Below the pieces are notes generated by a model. That model did not search any database and was not told where the DNA came from. It was given only the letters and a program-made list of their open reading frames with translations. Position numbers and translations under genes: made by a program. From Anaerolineales bacterium UBA3940 (GTDB lineage Bacteria; Chloroflexota; Anaerolineae; Aggregatilineales; UBA3940), in NCBI GenBank assembly GCA_002385675.1, contig DGDY01000178.1, forward strand, positions 21,395-39,512: 18,118 bases of DNA, written 5' to 3'. Below, piece after piece: positions 13,643-18,118 of the stretch; the stretch's first letter is position 1; every line of letters begins with the position of its first letter.

Positions 13643-13671
13643 AGTGTAGCAAAAAAGGGTATTGCCAGCAA
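13643..13671 (-). promoter_or_regulatory. Extended -10 promoter of the receiver-sirtuin-kinase run
   Basis: On the minus strand TGC-TACACT (13651-13643) forms an extended -10. TTGCTG (13671-13666) is a 3/6 -35 with a 17-bp spacer. Predicted start is near 13636, about 70 nt before the ATG. An inverted repeat GGGCTG-N6-CAGCCC (13680-13697) lies just upstream of the -35. Confidence 0.5.
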
Positions 13672-13713
13672 CAGACTCCGGGCTGACCCGCCAGCCCTTC
13701 AACCCGCCATTCC

Positions 13714-13779
13714 TAACGACTTTGTAACGTCCTGTACACGTGCAAGCTACTTGCGCGGGTATTTTGAACAGTGTATATT
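13714..13779 (+). promoter_or_regulatory. Promoter and phased repeats before the OmpR-type regulator
   Basis: TTGCGC (13751-13756) and TATATT (13774-13779) are 17 bp apart; the -10 matches 5/6. Predicted start is near 13786. Upstream, TAACG occurs at 13714-13718 and 13725-13729, exactly 11 bp apart, with a weaker copy TACACG at 13735-13740. Direct repeats on this period are how PhoB/OmpR-type regulators commonly bind. Confidence 0.45.
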
Positions 13780-13841
13780 GGCCGTGTCCGGAGACTTGAA
13801 ACTGGCATCAGCAGGTCAATTTCACCACCAACGGGGTCAGA

Positions 13842-14528
13842 ATGACGGAAAAAATCCTGGTCGTCGACGACGAAGAAATGACTGTTGAAATTCTGGGCAT
13901 CGTGCTCCAGCGCCACGGCTACGAGGTGATCAAGGCATACCGGGCTGAAGAAGCACTGCGGAAGGCATACCGCATGCACCCCGATCTCGTGCTGCTCGAC
14001 ATCATGATGCCCGATATGGACGGTTGGGAGGCCTGCCGCCGGTTGCGCGAGCTCTCCGACGTGCCGATCATCTTCCTGACAGCACGGACAGATACCGAGG
14101 ACATCGTTCGTGGCCTGGAGATGGGCGCGGACGACTATATCGTCAAGCCGTACGACAATGACGAGCTTATCGCGCGCATTAAAGCCCATCTGCGCCGCGC
14201 ACCGAAGAACAAGATGGTCGAGGAGCTCGTGTTCGACGGCGGGCGCTTCACCATTAACCTGATGAACCGCGAAGTCCGGGTGGACAACAAGCTGCAGCAC
14301 CTCACCCCCAAGGAGTTCGCGCTGCTCAGCCTGCTCGCACGGAACGCCGGGCGCGTCCTCACGCGCAAGGAGCTTGTTACCGAGGCGTGGGGGCAGGAGT
14401 ACTCGGACGCGATCGACAGCCTCAAGCTGTACATCCACTACCTGCGCAAGAAGATCGAGAAGGACCCCTCCCGCCCGGAGTACATCCTCACCTCGCGCGG
14501 GGTCGGGTATCGCTTCGCGAATAAGTAG
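13842..14528 (+). CDS. OmpR/PhoB-family response regulator
   Basis: A 228-residue DNA-binding response regulator. The receiver (1-120) has Asp9-Asp10-Glu11, phospho-acceptor Asp53 (LVLLDIMMPDMDGWE), Thr80 and Lys102 (IVKPYD). The C-terminal winged helix (about 128-228) has LTPKEFALLSLLARNAGRVLTRKEL, the recognition-helix region DSLKLYIHYLRKKIE, and the hairpin wing TSRGVGYRF. All functional residues are present. The ATG at 13842 has only a weak GGGG sequence upstream. No histidine kinase follows it; the divergent run contains a cytoplasmic GAF kinase that is a candidate partner. Phased TAACG repeats in its own promoter suggest autoregulation. Confidence 0.95.
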   Translation: MTEKILVVDDEEMTVEILGIVLQRHGYEVIKAYRAEEALRKAYRMHPDLVLLDIMMPDMDGWEACRRLRELSDVPIIFLTARTDTEDIVRGLEMGADDYIVKPYDNDELIARIKAHLRRAPKNKMVEELVFDGGRFTINLMNREVRVDNKLQHLTPKEFALLSLLARNAGRVLTRKELVTEAWGQEYSDAIDSLKLYIHYLRKKIEKDPSRPEYILTSRGVGYRFANK

Positions 14529-14670
14529 CGCAAACAACACTCTCGCCGCTGCCCGGCGAACAAAGCACATTACACTGGCAGCATCAGCCCAGTGTGCGGC
14601 AACCGGTATCGCAGGCTGCACAGCCGGTTATGCCCGCACCCCTGCCCCATCCCCATAAGGAGACACGCTC

Positions 14671-15540
14671 ATGCCAGCCGAAGCCCTGCCTGAGTTGGTC
14701 CACTTCACCCTGCCCCGGGGCACGCAGATCGCCGCCTACGTTGGCGGGCCGGAAACGGGGACGCCCGTCGTGCTGCTGCACGGCGGCGGCACGGATCACG
14801 CCCTGATGTCGTGGCGGAAGACCATGCCCGCGCTCGTCGATGCCGGTTATCGCGTCTTCGCCCCGAACTACCCCGGCTATGGGGCCAGCCCGCCCGACGA
14901 CCGCATCACCACGACAGACGACATGATCCACCTGCTGGAAGAGATGCTGGACTTCTGGGCGCTGCCTCAGGCTGTGCTGGTCGGCCTGTCGATGGGTGGC
15001 GCGGTGGCGCTCGGCTACACCCTCGCCCACCAGGAGCGTGTCAAGAAGCTGGTGCTCGTCGGGCCGTATGGTATTCAGGACAGAGTGCCCTACCACTTCT
15101 GGAGCTACCTCTACCTCAAAGTCCCCGGCGTGCTGGACTTCTCGTGGGGGTTGGTGCGCAACTCACGGAGCGTCGCCCGCATGATGCTGAACAGCATCAT
15201 CCGCAACCCGGAGTCCCGCACCGACGAGCTTCTCGAAGAAGTGCTGGACGCCATGAAGAACCCCCACTCGCAGCGCACCTTCGCCCGCTGGCAGCACGAC
15301 GAGGTCCGGCGTGACGGCGTGAAGACCAACTACACTGAGCGGCTGCATGAGATCACGATCCCTGTGCTGCTCGTGCATGGCACGCACGACACCGGCGTGC
15401 CGCTGGCCTACGCCGAACGGGCCGCCTCGCGCCTGCCGAACGCCCGCCTGGAGGTCTTTGAGAATGCCGGGCACTGGACGCAACGCGACTACCCCGATCG
15501 CTTCAACCGGCTGCTGCTGGAGTTTCTTGCAGAGAGTTGA
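14671..15540 (+). CDS. Alpha/beta hydrolase
   Basis: A 289-residue single-domain alpha/beta-hydrolase-fold enzyme. The oxyanion-hole strand is VVLLHGGG (33-40). The nucleophile is Ser107 in GLSMGG, the acid is Asp240 (HGTHDTGVP) and the base is His268 (NAGHWTQRD). The order and spacing match the esterase/C-C hydrolase/haloperoxidase-like group. A helical cap (about 135-215) lies between strands 6 and 7. No signal peptide is seen, so it acts in the cytoplasm. AAGGAG (14657-14662) lies 8 nt before the ATG. It follows the response regulator by 142 nt and ends ahead of a terminator at 15650. The substrate cannot be told from sequence alone. Confidence 0.92.
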   Translation: MPAEALPELVHFTLPRGTQIAAYVGGPETGTPVVLLHGGGTDHALMSWRKTMPALVDAGYRVFAPNYPGYGASPPDDRITTTDDMIHLLEEMLDFWALPQAVLVGLSMGGAVALGYTLAHQERVKKLVLVGPYGIQDRVPYHFWSYLYLKVPGVLDFSWGLVRNSRSVARMMLNSIIRNPESRTDELLEEVLDAMKNPHSQRTFARWQHDEVRRDGVKTNYTERLHEITIPVLLVHGTHDTGVPLAYAERAASRLPNARLEVFENAGHWTQRDYPDRFNRLLLEFLAES

Positions 15541-15595
15541 GTCAAGGCGCGATACGCCGGTAGGGGCGGAGTTCGCACCCTCTTCGTCGGCCCTG

Positions 15596-15627
15596 CGGGC
15601 CGCCACTTCTCCCTGTTAGGGGGCAGT
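15596..15627 (-). repeat. 32-bp intergenic repeat box, copy B (inverted)
   Basis: Read on the minus strand this is 30/32 identical to 8715-8746; the differences are a G-to-A at box positions 12 and 18. It lies 55 nt after the stop codon of the alpha/beta hydrolase gene. Two intergenic copies 7 kb apart imply a dispersed family in this genome. Confidence 0.75.
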
Positions 15628-15649
15628 TTATCTCGCTACAAGCGGAAGA

Positions 15650-15677
15650 GCCGCGACTAAACGTCGCGGCGTTTTTC
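15650..15677 (+). terminator. Intrinsic terminator after the alpha/beta hydrolase
   Basis: GCCGCGAC (15650-15657) and GTCGCGGC (15663-15670) form a perfect 8-bp stem with the 5-nt loop TAAAC, followed by GTTTTTC. This is a textbook intrinsic terminator for the regulator-hydrolase transcripts and insulates the ABC permease genes. Confidence 0.85.
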
Positions 15678-15732
15678 TCCACGTTGTCCTTCATCACGTC
15701 ACCTGATCGCCCCTAATAGGGAGGATATAAGT

Positions 15733-15787
15733 CGCGGGGCGACCACTCGCAGAGGTGGACCGAAAGTGTACGCCCCGCGTTTTATTT
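15733..15787 (+). ncRNA. Unassigned structured leader or terminator-like element
   Basis: CGCGGGGCG (15733-15741) pairs over 9 bp with CGCCCCGCG (15771-15779), directly followed by TTTTATTT (15780-15787). The 29-nt enclosed region holds an inner stem CCAC/GTGG (15743-15746 with 15755-15758) and the single-stranded stretch ACCGAAAGTGTA. It looks like a small structured RNA ending in a terminator, or simply a second terminator. It matches no riboswitch class I know. TATAAG at 15726-15731 is a possible -10 but sits too close to the first arm. Confidence 0.35.
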
Positions 15788-15795
15788 GCTACAAT
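15787..15795 (+). promoter_or_regulatory. Extended -10 promoter of the ABC permease genes
   Basis: TGC-TACAAT (15787-15795) is an extended -10 with a 5/6 match hexamer; the -35 region is poor. Predicted start is near 15802, about 46 nt before the ATG at 15848. The wider block TTTGCTACAAT nearly repeats the promoter of the 13564 gene (TTTGCTACACT). Confidence 0.5.
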
Positions 15796-15847
15796 ACCGG
15801 GAGTGGATCTGAACGAGCGTTCATAATCGTCAGCAGTAGAGAGACGC

Positions 15848-16966
15848 ATGTCCAAACCCGGTCAATCCTTACAGCGCACCCGCGCCATCATCCGCAAAGA
15901 ATTCAAGCACGCCCTGTTCGACCCGGGCTTCCTGTTCCTGACGCTGTTCGCACCGGCAGTGATGCTGATGCTGCTGTCGTACGTCTTCTCGTTCGACCTC
16001 GGCGAGATCTCACTCGCCCTGCTCGACAGCGACCAGTCGCCCCAGTCACAGGCCTTCATCCGCCAGCTCACGGCAGATGGCGACATAACCATCGACCAGG
16101 TCGTCGGCAGCCACGAGGAGATCGTCGAGCTGTTCCGCGAGGGGCGCGTGGACGCCGCGCTCGTCATCCCGCCGGGCTTCGGGCGGAACGTGGCCGCGCA
16201 GACTCCCGCCGACGTGAACCTGGTTGTGGACGGCAGCGATGCGACGGGGGCATTGCAGGCAATTAGCTCCATCCAGCAACGGGTGCAAGCCTTTTCAGCC
16301 GCCCGGACCGCTCGCATGGCCGCACCCTTCGATGCCCGCATCCGCGTGTGGTACAACGAGAACCTCAAGTCGCAATACAGCATGGTCCCCGGCCTGATGG
16401 CGGTGGTGCTCATCCTGCCACCGATGGCCCTCGCGCTCGGTATCGCCCGTGAGAAGGAGAGCGGCTCGCTGGAGACGCTCGTCACGACGCCGGTGCTGGG
16501 GCGCGAGTACCTGCTCGGCAAGCTGATGGTCTACCTGCTGCTGGGCGTGGTGGGGGCGCTGGTAGCGCTCGCGTTGGCAGTGTTCTGGTTCCGCGTGCCA
16601 TTCAGAGGAAGCGTGGGGCTGTTCGTGCTGCTCACGGCTGATTACCTCTTCGCGCTGATGGGCCTCAGCCTGTTCATCTCGAACTTCGTCGCGAGCCAGC
16701 GCACGGTCTCGGCGATCATCCTGCTCGCATTCTTCATCCCCAGCTTCTTCCTGACCGGCCTGCTCCTGCCCATCGACACGTCGTCCGCCATCTCACAGGC
16801 GCTGTCCTACAGCCTGCCCGCGACGCACTACATCACCATCGCGCGCGGGCTTGCGCTGAAGGGCATCGGTCTGGCGGCCCTGTGGCAACCAGCGGCGGCG
16901 CTCTTCGCAATGGGAGCTGCATCCACCATCGCCAGCATCGTCGTGTTCAAGAAGAAAATCGCCTGA
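15848..16966 (+). CDS. ABC-2 type transporter permease, first of a pair
   Basis: A 372-residue membrane subunit of the ABC-2 export family (YhhJ/YbhS/YbhR-like). TM1 (about 27-47) is followed by a large external domain (about 48-180) containing VALVIPPGFGRNVA and ending RVWYNENLKSQYSMVPGLM, a signature stretch of this family. Five more helices follow (about 183-205, 227-250, 255-280, 288-312 and 343-366). The cytoplasmic loop after TM2 has REKESGSLETLVTTPV, the coupling region that contacts the ATPase. GAGAG lies shortly before ATG 15848. It likely pairs with the next gene as a heterodimer exporting drugs, lipids or polymers; the substrate is unknown. No ATP-binding subunit is encoded beside it within the window. 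Confidence 0.93.
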   Translation: MSKPGQSLQRTRAIIRKEFKHALFDPGFLFLTLFAPAVMLMLLSYVFSFDLGEISLALLDSDQSPQSQAFIRQLTADGDITIDQVVGSHEEIVELFREGRVDAALVIPPGFGRNVAAQTPADVNLVVDGSDATGALQAISSIQQRVQAFSAARTARMAAPFDARIRVWYNENLKSQYSMVPGLMAVVLILPPMALALGIAREKESGSLETLVTTPVLGREYLLGKLMVYLLLGVVGALVALALAVFWFRVPFRGSVGLFVLLTADYLFALMGLSLFISNFVASQRTVSAIILLAFFIPSFFLTGLLLPIDTSSAISQALSYSLPATHYITIARGLALKGIGLAALWQPAAALFAMGAASTIASIVVFKKKIA

Positions 16967-16975
16967 GGGGGAGCC

Positions 16976-18091
16976 GTGCTGCATCGTCTGGCGTCACTCA
17001 TCATTAAAGAGATTATCCAGTTCGTCCGCGACCCGGTGCTCGTTGCTTTCGTGCTGATCGCCCCCCTCCTGCAGATTGTGCTGATGGGGCGGTCCGTCAG
17101 CCAGGGCGTGGAAGGGATGCCGGTGGCGGTGGTGGACTACGACCTCACGCCGCTGAGCCGGGAGATCATCACCGCGCTCGACAATACGGACGAGATTGTC
17201 GTCTCCGCCTTCCCCAACCGGCTGGAGGATGCGCAGCAGCTTGTCGACCGGGGCGACGTGATCGGGATGGTCGTCATCCCGCGCGGCTTCATGCAGGACA
17301 CTCGCTCGGCGACGAAGGTCGCGCAGATTCAGGTCATCATCGACGGCAGCAGTTCGGTCATCGCCGCCCAGACGCTGAGTGCGGCACAGAGCGCGGTGCA
17401 GTCGCTTGCCAACAATGCGGCCATTGCAGCGACCAGCCGTCCGCTCGGCGGCATCCGGGTGTTCGTCGAGGCGCTGTTCAACCCGACGCTGAGCCTGCGC
17501 CCGGACTCGATCATCTCGGAGATAGCGTTGATCACGTTCGAGGTCACGATCCTTGTCGCCGTGATGGGCATCGTCCGTGAGCGCGAGATCGGCACGCTTG
17601 AGATGTTGAGCATCACCCCGCTGCGCCGGCTGGAGCTGCTTGCCGGTAAGGCCATCACCCCGATGATCGTCGGCATGATCAACTTCCTGCTGATGTTCGT
17701 CGTCGTGCGGGTCGTGTTCGACATACCCATGCGAGGCTCGTTCCTCGCCCTGCTGGGGCTGACGGTGCTCTACCTCGGCGCTGAGGTTGCCTACGCGCTG
17801 TTAATCTCGACACTGACGCAGTCGCAGCAGCAGGCGACGACGGTCGTGTTTGTGTGGGCAATTGCCTGCGTAACGCTCTCCGGCTTCCTCGTACCGATTA
17901 CGACGCTACCGAAAGCGATGCAGTGGATATCATGGGCGGTTCCGCTGCGGCACTACCTTGCGAGCATACGGAGCATCATGCTGAAGGGGACGCCGATCGC
18001 GGCGCTGCTCCCGCAGACCATTGCGCTTGCCGTCCTGGGCGTGGTGATGATGCTGCTCACCACCCGGACGCTCAGCCGCGTGACGGATTAG
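16976..18091 (+). CDS. ABC-2 type transporter permease, second of a pair
   Basis: A 371-residue paralogue of the preceding permease with the same layout. TM1 lies at about 19-38, an external domain at about 40-180 (VIGMVVIPRGFMQDTRS and FNPTLSLRPDSIISEIA), then five helices. The coupling loop REREIGTLEMLSITPL again precedes TM3. The start is GTG 16976, 9 nt after the upstream stop, with GGGGGAG (16967-16973) immediately before it; spacing to the GTG is short but there is no better start. The protein is complete, ending TLSRVTD with TAG at 18089-18091. It should form the membrane channel with its neighbour. The contig stops 8 nt later, so any following ATPase or membrane-fusion gene is lost. 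Confidence 0.93.
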   Translation: MLHRLASLIIKEIIQFVRDPVLVAFVLIAPLLQIVLMGRSVSQGVEGMPVAVVDYDLTPLSREIITALDNTDEIVVSAFPNRLEDAQQLVDRGDVIGMVVIPRGFMQDTRSATKVAQIQVIIDGSSSVIAAQTLSAAQSAVQSLANNAAIAATSRPLGGIRVFVEALFNPTLSLRPDSIISEIALITFEVTILVAVMGIVREREIGTLEMLSITPLRRLELLAGKAITPMIVGMINFLLMFVVVRVVFDIPMRGSFLALLGLTVLYLGAEVAYALLISTLTQSQQQATTVVFVWAIACVTLSGFLVPITTLPKAMQWISWAVPLRHYLASIRSIMLKGTPIAALLPQTIALAVLGVVMMLLTTRTLSRVTD

Positions 18092-18099
18092 GCAGATAC

Positions 18100-18118
18100 C
18101 TGTCTCTTATACACATCT
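18100..18118 (+). other. Tn5/Nextera mosaic-end adapter (artefact)
   Basis: The terminal CTGTCTCTTATACACATCT is identical over all 19 bases to the Tn5 transposase mosaic end used in tagmentation libraries. It sits exactly at the edge of the sequence, as untrimmed adapter does. It should not be read as genomic sequence or as a natural Tn5 end. Confidence 0.95.

Larger units (their letters stand above)
15561..15715. repeat. Repeat region with TAGGGGCG/CGCCCCTA ends
   Basis: TAGGGGCG (15561-15568) and its reverse complement CGCCCCTA (15708-15715) bound 155 bp. The interior holds the inverted copy of the 32-bp box, the palindrome CGGCCC-TGC-GGGCCG (15588-15602) and a terminator. The arrangement parallels 8592-8839, which also starts TAGGGGC followed by CACCCTCT, but the two interiors differ outside the box. 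Confidence 0.3.

Noticed and set aside
15701..15775. Possible hammerhead-like ribozyme (CCTGATC and ACCGAAAGTGTA)
   Set aside because: The required CUGANGA core is not present and the stems do not form a three-way junction.
1..18118. CRISPR array, tRNA, rRNA, integrase or transposase
   Set aside because: Nothing recognisable was seen by eye: no regularly spaced repeats, no tRNA-like cloverleaf, no rRNA-like conserved blocks and no recombinase motifs.

Overview
The window is a GC-rich bacterial contig end. Gene content and style suggest a member of the Chloroflexota (Anaerolineae-like). The pointers are a GT-C membrane glycosyltransferase with the NPGERV-type loop and C-terminal beta-domains, a cytoplasmic GAF histidine kinase, a receiver fused to a CpaE/MinD-like domain, and yajC and secDF lying close together. 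This placement is inferred from family resemblance, not from a marker gene. The last 19 bases (18100-18118) are an exact Tn5/Nextera mosaic-end sequence, so real genomic sequence stops at about 18099.

Layout. 1-169 (-) is the 5' part of a winged-helix regulator gene. It is divergent from a membrane-anchored DsbA-like thioredoxin (369-1145, +), which is followed by a GT-C glycosyltransferase (1233-3539, +). A promoter at the end of that gene leads into yajC (3591-3914), a SpoIIE/PP2C-like phosphatase (3921-4652), a small P-loop nucleotide kinase-like protein (4677-5096) and a helical-repeat alpha/beta hydrolase (5077-6024). A structured intergenic region with its own promoter then drives secD-secF (6183-8594). 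Yaj/Sec genes thus bracket three genes of unknown cellular role.

8595-8903 is a gene-free, repeat-rich spacer between converging transcription units. It holds a 28-bp perfect palindrome and one copy of a 32-bp box that recurs inverted at 15596-15627. On the minus strand, 13564 down to 8904 reads as one signalling-type run: receiver/degenerate-ATPase fusion, sirtuin, GAF histidine kinase (its start overlaps the sirtuin stop), an unknown membrane protein, and a [2Fe-2S] ferredoxin. The ferredoxin has its own TATAAT box and an 11-bp inverted repeat that could mask its ribosome-binding site in readthrough RNA.

Divergent from this run is an OmpR-family response regulator (13842-14528, +), followed by an alpha/beta hydrolase (14671-15540, +). 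A 307-bp spacer then carries the inverted repeat box, a strong intrinsic terminator, a second stem with a T-tract and an extended -10 promoter. Last come two ABC-2 type permease genes (15848-16966 and 16976-18091) with no ATPase gene in view.

No rRNA, tRNA, CRISPR array, integrase or transposase gene was seen. I did not find a clear previously undescribed multi-gene system. The best leads are the ferredoxin leader, the sirtuin inside a two-component operon, the receiver/ATPase-like fusion without a Walker A motif, and the repeat family.
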